From the NCBI GenBank assembly GCA_017528425.1, contig JAFXOV010000031.1, positions 1-64,000 on the forward strand: a DNA stretch of 64,000 nt, given 5' to 3'. The position numbers were made by a program, and so were the translations under genes. The stretch is from Elusimicrobiota bacterium (GTDB taxonomy: Bacteria > Elusimicrobiota > Endomicrobiia > Endomicrobiales > Endomicrobiaceae). Below the pieces are notes generated by a model. That model did not search any database. It was not told where the DNA came from and worked only from the letters and a program-made list of their open reading frames with translations. Shown one piece after another: positions 59,401 to 64,000 of the stretch (the stretch's first letter is position 1; each line of letters starts with the position of its first letter).

Positions 59401-62400
59401 TTTAAGACGAAATATTCTTCGGTAAGAGATTTAAAACTTACCGATTTAATAGATAATTTTAAAGGTTTTGATACGGAAAAGAAGATGTCCGTAGACGAAC
59501 TTATGAACTTGTTAAACAAAAATTATACGGGTGCCGTAAAAAAAGAAAAGAAGACTATGAGAGTTATTCCCGTAAATGAAACAATAGAAGTTGCTCCCAT
59601 AAGGTTAAAAACAGACTTTATTATAAATCAAGATATAGTTGTTAACGTAAACGCCGAACAATCACATGTCCTTTATATTGACGGTGAAAGTATTTTTGTT
59701 AATGAAGAAGGAAAAGAAGAAATAACGGAAGAAAATTGTTCTTTATACGGTATACAAAAAGTAGAATATGATGATGACGGATATATTTCATATATAACAT
59801 TTAATGAAGGTGTTACAATAAGTACTTTAAATTTTGACAAAAAACCGAAAGGTTCGGCTGCAAATAACGTTGAATTCTCCGAACAGGAAATAAAAGAAAT
59901 GAATTCCGATACGGGAACCGACGGAGTGATTAAAATTTATTTGGATGACGATGTAGATACAATTTGTCATTTAATTAAGGAAGCGGCAAAAAGTAAAAAA
60001 TTGATAGAATTCCATTTCTTTAGAGAAAGTTTTAAAACATCAGATTTAACCCAGAGTCAACTTTTGGATGTATATAAAAATATAGCAACGTTAATTTCCA
60101 ACAGATTCCAAATGTCCGATATTTTTAAGAGTTCCACTGATTATTCTAGATATACGGATTACGGCTTGGACTTTTTCTTAACCGAAATATTGAAAAATTC
60201 GTTGCTTCAAGGAAATTTGGGAAAGGTGGAAGAACCTATAGCAATGTATATTGATTTGGATGGAAAAGAAGAAGTTAAAGGTTTTTCTATATATAACAAA
60301 GCAAAAGAGAATAAAGAAGCCAAACTTGATAAAGGAAGAGAAACTTTGGCAATATCGGCACATTTGATGCTTAACGGTGACAGTAAGAGTACGGAAATAA
60401 TGACTCTCAACCCTGTAAGAGAGTATGATTTTGATGAAGAATATGAAATAGGTAACAATGAATACAGAAAAGCTACGGTATCTCTGAGAGATGAAATAGA
60501 TATGCAATTATATCATTTGGAACGAGATTATAAAAAATCCGAAAAGAATGTTTCGATTACGGATGTCGCATTACAAACGGATTCTACTGTTGCGGAATTG
60601 TACAGATTGGGTATTGAAAAATATAAAAAAGAATATTTGGAAGAAACAGGAAAAACAGAAGATGAATTAACTTCCGAAGAGTTGATTGCCATAGACCAAA
60701 AAGCAGAAAACTACAGATTTACTTTTGAAGGTGTATTAAAGGGTGTAAAGATTGAAAAATATTCCTTCTTCTCGGAAAAATTCTTGCCGTCTCACAGCAA
60801 ATTGACACCGTTAATGAAAACCGGTGTTGTGATAACAAAATTATTGGCTGTAAGTATAGGCGTTATGGTAACGGGACTCTCTTTTACCCTATTGTCAATG
60901 CTTGTTTATTCATTAATAACCAAATCCGTTGTTATTGTACCTTTAGTCCTTTCTGCTATATCAGCATTTTTCGGAACGATGGCTGCTGTTTATTCGGGTG
61001 AGTTATTTCATCTCTTGTGGAATGTTGTTGCTGTTATAACCAATAATGAAAAATATCTTCTTCAAACAGATATGAGTATAGCCGATGATTCCCAAAAAGG
61101 AAAAGGTTTCAATCATCCCTTATCTAAAATCTTAAGACCTATAAATTTAAGAAAGGAAATACGAGACAGTGAAATACCGTTAACATTTGTGGAACAGGCA
61201 AAACTTAACGGTGCGGAATTTATTTCAATTTACGATCTTGTTAAATATCTCGGAAAATTAAAAAGAAAAGATTTTAGAAATAATGAAGGTATTGAAAAGT
61301 ATAGATCAAGAACAAGCGGATATACGTTCTTTATGCACAAAGATTATTATGAAAGAGAAAACAAATATGTTGAAGACAGTTTCGGCTTTGCATTGGGATT
61401 GAGTTATGTTCCTGTTTTTGACGGATCAAAAAGAAAAGTAAATTTGGTCCGCGGTATTTGTGAAAGAAATAATTTGGTTTCCTGGGAAAGAGGTTACGAA
61501 TATTTTTACGGGAAAGAATATTCTGCAAAGACGACCGAAGAGTATATGGATAAAGTAAGAGATTTGACTTTGGAGTATAATAAGAAAATAGTATTCTTCT
61601 TACCGAAAAACTTATTTTCACATGATTTTTCGTTTAAAACAAGAGAAGAACTTGAATATATACAGCAACATCCCGAACTTTGGGACAAAATTGTATTAGT
61701 TTTCGGAACATACGATTGCTTGAATATACAAAATCAAGAGACTTTTAATCGGTATTTCAATGATAACGGTTCTCTTGAAGATGAAATGAGATTCTTTTCT
61801 ACAATGAAAAGATTGCTTTCAAATCCTAACCGTTTTATGATGGTAAAAGATAATTTAATTACAAAATTGGAAAGTAAAGGACTTGTAAAGTTTTTCAGAA
61901 ATACATTCTCATTGTCTTTAGACGGAATGGTTAAAACAGCGGAAGTTTTAACACGTTTGGAATATTCTAAGAAACAGGATCGTACCGAAAACACTGATGC
62001 CGTATCGCGGTTAAGAACGGATATTGAAGAAAATAATCGAAGACAAGTATGCTTTATATGTACGGCAAATATAAACAGAAGTGCTGTTTCTCATTTGTTG
62101 TTTGAAGACAGATTGGCGAAATTAGGTGTAGATAATATTTCGGTAGTTTCTGCAGGATTGTTACCTTTATCCGAAAAGAACACCGATGCCTCTCTTGCTT
62201 TAGGACAGGATTATGAAAAAATCCTTGAAGATTTTGATGTTGAACCTGAACTTATAGAAAGATTCCGTTCGGAAGAATTTTCTAAAAAACATGCCGGTTC
62301 CGATTATTTTATAGTTGTAAGTCAAAAGCATAAAAATGTTTTAATGGAACAATATAATGTCGATCCCGATAAAATTATTTTATATTCGGATCTTGATCCT

Positions 62401-64000
62401 GAATTTACGGATGACGCGTTGCCGGATCCTCAAAAATTAAAAATATCCAAGTCTGCTATGGTTAGGTTGGTCAGAGGTATATTTGACAGTTCTTTATTTA
62501 ACTTTGTATCTCTCTTGAAGATGGATAAGATAGTAAGTGTTCTTATCAGGACAAAATCGGCGATTGCACAACATGTAGCCGTAAATTATAAAAATGTTAA
62601 ATCAACCGAAATGGAACAATTGGCAGATATTTTGGAAACGGCAGAGCAACAATCGGAAGAATCAAACTTAATAAATATTTATATTTCGGAAGATATAGAA
62701 CAATTACAAGATAAGTATGAATTGATAAATACCGGTATAAAAGCGGAAGATGCAAGTATATACAAAATAAAGGTCGGCAGAACTTTAGTATACGGAGCAA
62801 AAGGTATTTCAAGACTAAAAGTAGTTAATGCAATACACGAAAGTGAACAATTAAAAGAAGAAATAAAATCAATACTTTCCTTATCCGGAGAAATAGAAAC
62901 CGACGGAATAATAGTAAGAAACGGACAAGGAATAGGCATGAATGAAGGTGTATTGGAAATAGGTGCCATGGAATTGTACGGAAAAACCGAACGAGAAGAA
63001 AAAGATTTTATGTTATCGTGTTTAGAAATAAACAGAGCAATGGGAATAATGTTCGGACAAAAAACGATAATCGGTTTGGAAAGCATGGGTGAAACGGATT
63101 TGGATAAATTGAAAACAGCGATAGAAAAAGGAAGAATGAGAAAAGTTATAACGGAAGCACAATTCAGGAAATTGGATTTAAGTGGAGAATACATATCCGA
63201 TTTAAGACAAAACGGTATAGAAATCTATTTGGATAAAATAGATAAATCAAATGAGGATATGCCCGATTATGAAGCAATGGGAATATCCGGAGAAATAATA
63301 AGAGACAAAGACGGTATAAAAATAAAAGATTACGGTGTGGGCGATGAAGTGGAAATAAAAGAAATTTTAACGGAACCCGACAGTATAGAAAAAGAGATAA
63401 TAACTTCCGATAAGCCTATAATGATTGGTGTAGATATTTTAATAGAGCATTTTGTTAAACAAAGAAATATAAAAACCGTTCAAAGAGAATTTGCGGCATT
63501 ATTCTTAGGTAAAATTAAAATGAATTTGAGATGGGGAGAGCTTACTACAACGGATATGGAAAGAATAATATATAACATAGATTACAATAAAATACCCACA
63601 TTGGAATTATCGAAACCGTTGCAGGAATATTTCAAAGGAGATATACAGGCGAGTTTGAATAATCTTCTTTTAAATATAAATGAAAACAGTGAAATAGGAA
63701 TAATATTGGATACTATTCGCAGAAGCGAAAAATTGAAAGAGGGATATCTTACGGAAATAATAAAAGAAAGAATATTAGCGAAGACAGCATTATCTCAACA
63801 AAATAAAGAGTTTGGATTAACAGATAAAAACTTAGAAAAATTATTGGGCCATATGTTGATGTTACAACTTGATAATAACGATAAAAAAGAAGTAAATCTT
63901 ATGTATAAATCCAAAGAGGATACACAAGAAAGAGAAATGAACGGAAAAGATATTATAGGTAAGATAATGTCGGAAAGAAAAATTGTTGATTCCGAATCCG
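44365..64000 (+). CDS. Giant exported multidomain protein, at least 6,545 residues, 3' end beyond window
   Basis: One frame without a stop from ATG 44365 (GGAG seven bases upstream) to the window end. I read every line of this frame from 44341 to about 50,400, and most of the rest, and found no stop. Order: signal peptide (1-35, ANLYA then LPM); TraB/ChaN-like domain (70-520); CPBP module 1 (715-870); helical region (890-1290); conserved middle (1310-1790); phosphohistidine domain 1 (His1998); ATP-grasp 1 (2170-2465); clan CD-like module (2665-2880); CPBP 2 (2937-3090); second helical and middle parts; phosphohistidine 2 (His4179); ATP-grasp 2 (4357-4645); acidic then Lys-rich linker (4647-4730); unrecognised regions; membrane block (5480-5560); LMW-PTP module (5893-6040); unrecognised tail. 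Codon use matches the neighbours. From memory, architectures of this type occur in Elusimicrobiota/Omnitrophota. Function unknown: candidates are a membrane-bound phosphotransfer or self-processing surface protein. Confidence 0.93.
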   Translation, partial: MMIKFFKERFNSIKICAVFTAVCFMVSTLGANLYALPMAENTNKKYEDVFNKTDCISNEYGKITSSKDSNSNITVINIQDLHCHPQTQRNISKIIAQIADKYNLKKVYVEGGYGDIDVSWLNSIKDENIRKQVIEKLLNEGMLTGSEYYKLTSNNDKVELKGIDEESIHKDNVKRLSWIISQQNKYRKITERVNKEIEILENIHINDRNKRFSKSIEEYSLNKIDSKKFYKQLIKYVRDINTNPEKYNNITAIRLEDYPNITKFMTLRKVSKDINIKQVTQQLQIIVNEFKNRLPYEIYTRFLKETENLSNSQKVLELITLLCDKENINLEKYKALNDFLQTNSITKKLNPIELVQEERQLVTEIRKALSYNDEEYEITFLSDFNKYFQDYLEYKLTDASWKYFEKHYSEFRQTYGKYATIDRIKEIEDDFVEINKYYDINDQRNNIFVKNLLKGEKIHLTSTDKLRQEDEMLKASKDVIIAVTGGFHSSELEQLLAKNDVNTIVITPKIYEDIKQANDKYIELIGLQSRVKSQALSYTILSSVTDVDKQKILVSVVKDIFGGNEEKIKEVLGKDVDLSLSYEEQNINAKEKNEIRNIIETAIDRVLAVIPQQGMKDVFVPNIDDIMLNMAEQLVRHGFYFSEGMIFDIENSNLKGQNLRGIPAEIYSRMLPSLQKALFKVSVQENFEPNEENQGLKQSDDALKKQFSIFAPLSDSNKVFNTLSKIPHIWEEIAFRVIPVSLAVLSMSFPAISFLSIPMGLIFFTICQNQFIKAHNISTWIKENNLDWKTSDILLATLFNIFPDKDSKEKFNTDAKKAEIRSQTRSRFLPTILLSVPYLYSMLFAPSIAVVGLAAVTGAFVHKYLNLILKNKLNIFDEIGIVTMSPDDDFKIDSNYTVSLKNSDDAQKLFLVLNGRKLSKEEAEILTDIILSNVEQYGYFIGLLQQIRNRFIGNAELLVETLAERIDITNTNQLNLFKAISENLILKWKTVLPALFRRLDLNNDANVSLIKYFISKNPYNSELSTIIVEKADFKNKNHLVILNDLKSINDDVLSALMNKADIKNIEHVNLILNSLLKASYLFSFQKVLSDIMKEINLSDKQTLEVFSAFMRNNGHILDDNNIKLLIQKISFEADEQIELLESVLKKNTANIDLVFDILLTNNINLNDTRYSKIFKIIIDKMLSKYSSYKDARKYFDKNIFLLPANSVQGKYAFSSLIDLLHNELIAHQNRHLKIVNGRMVVRVKEDGTDPVLDSIFRFAQDIETRKEMFDSELKARFDGFMRDLNFLKEMESRTSKRSYTRNRKVTDSIADNLTIEEFCKEKGFSLMKQTPNVFFDSRRYSFTGVLNFISKKLFGFRPSHHNPTYIMTTNTVDAEKLDGVISQFDAYMNLLDENLYILNKIDGLTAFDSQFDDVVNHIILMIDYLEQISYHGISSFRMSLKNILEEIKNNNTTIAEQKKIIESQSGNLIKNILTINTLVNRIHQQANMSFVMTVMSSLSDYENAGYNTLVSKNDNLISVYNLSSNDISPQVEKFLSDLAENPDFSTDVKTPIFVKDNIVLWVASLGVHSVRILIDFNEETKSILVDFHEGAIGDGNTTRIKMLDDILTSMGFKVEKSIQEFESRRLPDGIVAKLNKDVGLTNNMDFSNAAKQALILFNNSASLNNLISNKFQMKHNIDVAKLAIMDIYSRYYALSYIRSNFVRTRLNTRRNLNKILKSLELPLIPRKEQGFWTFLKIGRITVGFIKTYGQNTIDKYVNKPIEQAFATGYLKINDKGELERNKDYNPIASMSDKMKDILESEVGQAEEIDMLDQGALVSQMPEGEMNFKTVGQIGGYVLKTGYIKLNNGRLDENTKGEFLAVTTLTDKNGIIRYTSSEIAGYPENMNTESGRMKLNSQQLEQILKTERYDISSAEKLTNSELLNYRSKIQETIIKGDAPVAYGTMISSPKEQKNTVFARLGENTRETSLYIDKYASPENVTEASQYDVSLFAGGSYSSHAGIVLREYGKTAMIVNDSQMVDKKMRIKFYQPKGAVVHTGNLETLETEEHEIELEPNDIVLIDIRNNKMILFESKMFKKRKVGNILFELQRYIDKQNVEKVKDFINKYKNSTIADKIIEYIYYQSADNPWLEPLLDVDTEAYRTQPSVITPRTIVKKVLQITDFVKHTSRNAVYKFGEKQSLDASKVGTKSANQSKLYLALEQLKKETGIKNVAVPEGLVIGYDILEKLLGERYSELYAELEAVVTNDFYNEEERNVNIQDITAEIKILIQNLSEEDIINYIGTENLALFKNKLAIVRSSGVGEDSQEYSAAGIAESFGSVQYDNISKAVKDTLLSFFSSRAMDYMVKSSNIIKPAILIEEWLEADKAGIMMSEDTNGMRIIQAVNGQCDDVVSGRKTPYTFTIDIKSGTKIDGNYTNAKTLTNKQLEQLTRIMEWLEQAEGTPVDIEFLINNDVIYIVQVRPITTLKKQSLKVLPRSLFTSVESAYEALNLKQKNRLSKDIETIKQNFKQYKYNESEIEGLLRDFVKAEKKFLDADNKNYNVDLTSLIKSREDLVRITTLIKELLRLKITKLETENEMLGLKIFLNPSFNRIINRELEDFFDKGISFVQKYYIALSISRFLGGIVDISKSDYDADQFNDIVKVATGMYIAALEDQKDRVVADKNTRFISLAAVSSYDQPFEDSGLKKLLEVMGIPYDSDKVSLINADFVPATDAKSEFLRQIAALQSEESVFISFDGHGFPDSLEVGFNADISSEEFAKALIQAYNNGMDLSKITINLSSCFSWYFADNIYDALNKEFDRLEQKGNVVSRQFPVIWASAGHETVYGYSTYYRDNDKLTPMSNEWNGLLTSISQSNPENITIKNLLQAMTVVGYSNPTLFVHSDFVQKVIESGTEQILEIDSRNKTFEQSLTIGERFKQLFKAKKLHNNHINFFELSIFAPLKDENKLFNILDKTAHIWEEIFFRTLPIALTLLPVTSFISVPLTLILFSLLQIQFVRAHNITLWIKHNQLDWSTGEILKAVLFNVFPSEESKHLFNFDQKMSLEEQTKGRILSAIGLSVPYLASLWLNANIPVIILASVIGIVVHKVLNYFSKDKKESKEYEDFFAKFLDDTDTPLPSLQQFLADKEFIDLRDEQQRQELVEILDRLELSEEETSELAKKIDLNDINQYTYLLKTFSEQKGSLANNRMQIITNLVQNADINNKTHFEFIRKLLSENQYYRVDLDTLYILLEKLDFSNIDHVMLLTDFLKSQTYDNSLQNIAFNSAVAEKLDVNDLNQLKMLELFSDINDSALSYLVSNFDFTVKKNLQPFFTKIAKYNVLHKGKILDLILAKLNLKNPYEFKMLFGLVKKEESLNPFVVEKIFKALDFTDRDHLELVKNIVNKENVEVSVLDLFAQYFNMGNTNHVNILRELCKNIFEKNQRDSHIVLYRKVKEKFDELNIADMSDKDKYIFQFFANELMISMQELLTDIQNDYIEAKDDKMIIALIGPQQFDAIIYMIIILTSFESILSKETLDRFTGLKEQIAYFERMRAEDVTIEEFAEKYGFKVLQETPNVYLSSDRYPFTKVLSLLPTGILKHRVKKLAPTYFIEKEELEKQSLKNILNKFDSYMKLLDENMNVLYKFMGLTAFDSQFDDVIKHINLMIDYLAAFNTSDANYFRKVLRDILNEIKAGKTTVAEQKAFSTGRGKTVSDITTIHRLINRIHQQANIDFVMAIRHSARSSANKVQNVFVTKGDRTIKAYNLSENKIHPNIERLLSLLAENPDFLIRRDSQIFIKDNIFLWNGLLGDHSARVLIDFNRENENIFIDFTEADNNSAKSQSRISTLERMLNNFGFIAKSYNNKANLTATVSKDSGITNDTDICEMAQKAMALLSKATSLYGKNTPIEIMEPAVNDINFFNNILDYLQLPLIPNEEASLRVKKIFLLKRKKYTLSQQTIDKYVNKPIEQAFATGYLKINDRGELERNKAYNPILTIKNKLKDMLDTDLGQTQETDMLNQGAIISQIPEQEMNFTSVGQIGGYVIKTGYMKLRDGRLNKNRGEFLAVTTLTDKNGIIRYSSSELVGFADNMNNETSRVNLNARQLKLILEQENYPINLAEKFTNGELLTYRNRLKENIVSTTTPTAYGTMISTSEGLRSVLGIVNGESDSKGLYVDKYASPDNVTEAAQYDASLFTGGSYSSHAGIILREYGKTAMIVNDSQMVGGAFRIKVYQPKGNVDNDGIFETQELQESEIELGPNDIVLIDSKDNKMMLFEQKVFKKGKTGNILFELQEYIDGQDADKVKEFINKYKDSTIVDKIIEYIYYQSADNVWLNDILSDYDKKGISAVDSAGKAERIINKIQLNFNWFLPHSDSANVYRFGEKESLDASKVGTKSANQSKLYLAVEQLKKETGIDDVRVPNGFAIDYTILEDLLGQEYVNLYSQFSSIVRKKNKTEQDLQNLDEIKARIVTLINGISNNKIKDYIGKRNLKTLKDKVSIVRSSGVGEDGKSYSAAGIAESYGEVEADNIPRAIRDVLSSFFSDRATEYMAKSGHIIKPAVLIEEWVDSDKAGIIMSENSEGKGIIQVVNGIGEDIVSGRKTPYTFVTDIETGEKIDGNYTGEESLSSAMVSKLTKVTKWLEQVEGVPVDIEFLIKGNIIYIVQVRPITTLDDYTEETEVETEQQEEQEEQPGPADEIADDAAFDVSDEDFFLGDFTPFRTGKTADAKKSKSAAKKIKGKKGKKKRNIKSAKTITGVHTGDHLINDDIRQPVGRSQRDVIESNKKLAHSKDPSDSSLNLNTDQIKTVLMSFGLSKEEVENIDFSEGLPDDVVSLLKNTNSQVTGTTIDPTKKLMDNLREHPILFSLAIETFLRVYEKALGGSNATFGDLLSFIEQRYSKRLYEATCTDLRGFFGEYYVANTLIAGIIPDKRAGPIIIRPMLPTDGSIMGYDVYSPVNGDKYQVKTGGSEIVHKHFGKYWFNLLDVVKGICAIPVITTKNVKENSFRNDDRVQAMDVTTETVTKFAHEFVAALHGIAFKTKYSSVRDLKLTDLIDNFKGFDTEKKMSVDELMNLLNKNYTGAVKKEKKTMRVIPVNETIEVAPIRLKTDFIINQDIVVNVNAEQSHVLYIDGESIFVNEEGKEEITEENCSLYGIQKVEYDDDGYISYITFNEGVTISTLNFDKKPKGSAANNVEFSEQEIKEMNSDTGTDGVIKIYLDDDVDTICHLIKEAAKSKKLIEFHFFRESFKTSDLTQSQLLDVYKNIATLISNRFQMSDIFKSSTDYSRYTDYGLDFFLTEILKNSLLQGNLGKVEEPIAMYIDLDGKEEVKGFSIYNKAKENKEAKLDKGRETLAISAHLMLNGDSKSTEIMTLNPVREYDFDEEYEIGNNEYRKATVSLRDEIDMQLYHLERDYKKSEKNVSITDVALQTDSTVAELYRLGIEKYKKEYLEETGKTEDELTSEELIAIDQKAENYRFTFEGVLKGVKIEKYSFFSEKFLPSHSKLTPLMKTGVVITKLLAVSIGVMVTGLSFTLLSMLVYSLITKSVVIVPLVLSAISAFFGTMAAVYSGELFHLLWNVVAVITNNEKYLLQTDMSIADDSQKGKGFNHPLSKILRPINLRKEIRDSEIPLTFVEQAKLNGAEFISIYDLVKYLGKLKRKDFRNNEGIEKYRSRTSGYTFFMHKDYYERENKYVEDSFGFALGLSYVPVFDGSKRKVNLVRGICERNNLVSWERGYEYFYGKEYSAKTTEEYMDKVRDLTLEYNKKIVFFLPKNLFSHDFSFKTREELEYIQQHPELWDKIVLVFGTYDCLNIQNQETFNRYFNDNGSLEDEMRFFSTMKRLLSNPNRFMMVKDNLITKLESKGLVKFFRNTFSLSLDGMVKTAEVLTRLEYSKKQDRTENTDAVSRLRTDIEENNRRQVCFICTANINRSAVSHLLFEDRLAKLGVDNISVVSAGLLPLSEKNTDASLALGQDYEKILEDFDVEPELIERFRSEEFSKKHAGSDYFIVVSQKHKNVLMEQYNVDPDKIILYSDLDPEFTDDALPDPQKLKISKSAMVRLVRGIFDSSLFNFVSLLKMDKIVSVLIRTKSAIAQHVAVNYKNVKSTEMEQLADILETAEQQSEESNLINIYISEDIEQLQDKYELINTGIKAEDASIYKIKVGRTLVYGAKGISRLKVVNAIHESEQLKEEIKSILSLSGEIETDGIIVRNGQGIGMNEGVLEIGAMELYGKTEREEKDFMLSCLEINRAMGIMFGQKTIIGLESMGETDLDKLKTAIEKGRMRKVITEAQFRKLDLSGEYISDLRQNGIEIYLDKIDKSNEDMPDYEAMGISGEIIRDKDGIKIKDYGVGDEVEIKEILTEPDSIEKEIITSDKPIMIGVDILIEHFVKQRNIKTVQREFAALFLGKIKMNLRWGELTTTDMERIIYNIDYNKIPTLELSKPLQEYFKGDIQASLNNLLLNINENSEIGIILDTIRRSEKLKEGYLTEIIKERILAKTALSQQNKEFGLTDKNLEKLLGHMLMLQLDNNDKKEVNLMYKSKEDTQEREMNGKDIIGKIMSERKIVDSES
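44572..45924 (+). other. TraB/ChaN/Tiki-like domain of the giant protein
   Basis: About residues 70-520. It begins with a strand and metal-binding-type motif NIQDLHCHPQTQRNI (His82, His84), then KVYVEGG (109-112), a long helical insert, and ends with TGGFHSSELEQLL (Gly485-Gly486-Phe-His). The opening HxxE-type and closing GFH motifs are those of the TraB/ChaN/EreA superfamily, which includes proteases, haem-binding proteins and erythromycin esterases. Which activity applies here is open. Confidence 0.5.
46507..46974 (+). other. CPBP-type intramembrane protease module 1
   Basis: All three diagnostic motifs of the CPBP (Abi/CAAX-protease 2) family are in order: EEIAFR (Glu731, Glu732, Arg736; EExxxR), FIKAH (Phe771, His775; FxxxH) and HKYLN (His862, Asn866; HxxxN), with hydrophobic helices between. 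The active-site set appears complete, so proteolysis within the membrane is possible. Confidence 0.65.
50060..50580 (+). other. Phosphohistidine swivelling domain 1
   Basis: GGSYSSHAGIVLREYGKTAMIV is the PEP-utiliser mobile-domain signature (GGxxSHxAIVARE), here split as GGSYSSHAGIVLRE and YGKTAMIV, with acceptor His1998. In PEP synthase and rifampin phosphotransferase this His carries phosphate between two active sites. Here it lies before, not after, its ATP-grasp partner. Confidence 0.85.
50872..51759 (+). other. PPDK/PEP-synthase-type ATP-grasp domain 1
   Basis: Residues about 2170-2465. FGEKQSLDASKVGTKSANQS and VAVPEGLVIGY match the N-terminal VGGKxANL and VPPGF region, AIVRSSGVGED (Arg2296) is the RSSAxxED loop, EEWLEADKAGIMMSED and DDVVSGRKTPY follow, and VDIEFLINNDVIYIVQVRP closes the site. 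All expected motifs are present, so ATP binding is likely. No PEP/pyruvate barrel is attached. Confidence 0.85.
52357..53004 (+). other. Clan CD (caspase/CHAT-like) peptidase module
   Basis: Residues about 2665-2880. A strand followed by FISFDGHGFPDS (His2737) and, 43 residues on, a strand with NLSSCFSWYFADNI (Cys2780) reproduce the His-Gly / Ser-Cys arrangement of caspase-, gingipain- and CHAT-type proteases. It sits in the junction between the two tandem blocks. Fold assignment is from the motifs only. Confidence 0.5.
53160..58311 (+). repeat. Tandem block B of the giant gene
   Basis: Second copy of the CPBP-to-ATP-grasp unit (see block A). CPBP motifs are EEIFFR (Glu2958, Glu2959, Arg2963), FVRAH (Phe2994, His2998) and HKVLN (His3084, Asn3088). 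The phosphohistidine is His4179 in SYSSHAGIILRE. ATP-grasp motifs run from FGEKESLDASKVGTKSANQS (about 4357) through IVRSSGVGED (Arg4478) to IYIVQVRPITT (about 4637-4647). Every catalytic motif of block A is kept. Confidence 0.9.
53173..53634 (+). other. CPBP-type intramembrane protease module 2
   Basis: Same three motifs as module 1 in the same spacing (EExxxR 2958-2963, FxxxH 2994-2998, HxxxN 3084-3088). Preceding sequence IFAPLKDENKLFNIL parallels IFAPLSDSNKVFNTL of module 1. Confidence 0.65.
58303..58552 (+). other. Acidic-then-basic low-complexity linker
   Basis: Residues about 4647-4730: a Glu/Gln-rich run (EETEVETEQQEEQEEQ), an Asp/Phe patch (DVSDEDFFLGDF), then a strongly basic run (KKSKSAAKKIKGKKGKKKR). 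It separates the duplicated blocks from the unduplicated C-terminal part. The basic run resembles the tail of the protein at 217-654. Confidence 0.8.
58860..59420 (+). other. Possible PD-(D/E)XK nuclease-like region
   Basis: Residues about 4833-5019. GYDVYSPVNGDKYQVKTGG has Asp4927, then Gln4938-x-Lys4940, the D...(D/E/Q)xK spacing of restriction-endonuclease-like folds, followed by a strand (IPVITTKNV). Only motif-level support; could be coincidence. Confidence 0.2.
60770..61070 (+). other. Membrane block, possibly a degenerate third CPBP module
   Basis: Residues about 5470-5565. FLPSHSKLTPLM resembles the lead-in of modules 1 and 2, hydrophobic helices follow, and FHLLWN (His5549, Asn5553) fits the HxxxN motif. 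The EExxxR and FxxxH motifs are missing. It may simply be a membrane anchor. Confidence 0.35.
62035..62480 (+). other. Low-molecular-weight phosphotyrosine phosphatase-like module
   Basis: Residues about 5891-6039. VCFICTANINRSAVSHLLFE has the CX5RS phosphate loop (Cys5899, Arg5905), followed by VVSAGLLPL, and the general acid is likely Asp6021 in ALPDPQ. These are the LMW-PTP/arsenate reductase marks. A phosphatase on the same chain as two histidine phosphotransfer units is notable. Confidence 0.7.

Noticed and set aside
44343-63194. Many minus-strand open frames of 60-171 codons opposite the giant gene
   Set aside because: They overlap one another in all frames, are Phe/Leu/Ile-rich as expected from the complement of an AT-rich coding strand, and carry no recognisable motifs or ribosome sites.
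44365-64000. Prophage, insertion sequence or recently acquired island
   Set aside because: No transposase, integrase, phage structural gene, target-site repeat or tRNA-linked att site is seen, and codon use matches the rest of the window.

Overview
The window is one continuous stretch of AT-rich bacterial chromosome, about one third G+C by eye. Codon use is uniform (AGA for Arg, ATA for Ile, AAA for Lys) and the standard bacterial code is used. An LPS acyltransferase, heptose and Kdo genes and an O-antigen ligase-like protein show a diderm cell with lipopolysaccharide. Gene content, a prepilin, large TPR proteins and a giant secreted multidomain protein of a kind I associate with Elusimicrobiota and Omnitrophota suggest a host-associated Elusimicrobiota member (Endomicrobia-like). 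That placement is inference; no rRNA gene is present to test it.

Layout. 1-50: 5' half of an initiator tRNA on the minus strand. 0.2-6.4 kb: a Lys-tailed conserved protein, smc, a DUF362/ferredoxin protein and an LpxL-type acyltransferase. 6.4-16.7 kb: one long plus-strand operon for ribosome hibernation and sugar phosphotransfer (hpf, PtsN-like IIA, hprK, rapZ, yvcK, a full mannose-family PTS split by a GH57 glucanotransferase, HPr, EI), closed by a perfect palindromic terminator. 16.8-20.5 kb, minus strand: two membrane diguanylate cyclases, a periplasmic protein and a HipB-like regulator without HipA. 20.6-26.7 kb: pyrimidine operon pyrR-TPR-pyrB-pyrC-pyrK running into an O-antigen ligase-like gene. 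26.7-28.8 kb: prepilin, tRNA-Ser(CGA), CCA-adding enzyme. 28.8-34.8 kb: small membrane protein, 1475-residue TPR protein, secreted ankyrin protein. 34.9-39.2 kb: glgB and two peptidases (M48, M42). 39.2-43.7 kb: hldD, hldE-type kinase, kdsB, pyrG.

43.8 kb to the window end is the outstanding region. A well-formed promoter drives a small membrane-protein gene whose stop codon lies inside a strong terminator-like hairpin. About twenty bases further on starts one open frame of at least 6,545 codons that leaves the window still open. It encodes a signal peptide, a TraB/ChaN-like domain, two CPBP-type intramembrane protease modules and a possible degenerate third, two phosphohistidine plus ATP-grasp pairs in the reverse of the PEP-synthase order, a caspase/CHAT-like (clan CD) module, a low-molecular-weight phosphotyrosine-phosphatase module and several unrecognised regions. 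The CPBP-to-ATP-grasp block is duplicated in tandem at a period of about 6.5-6.7 kb.

A second notable point is pyrG. Its synthetase half looks intact, but in the glutaminase half the catalytic Cys is Ser and the catalytic His is Asn, so the enzyme is predicted to use free ammonia only.
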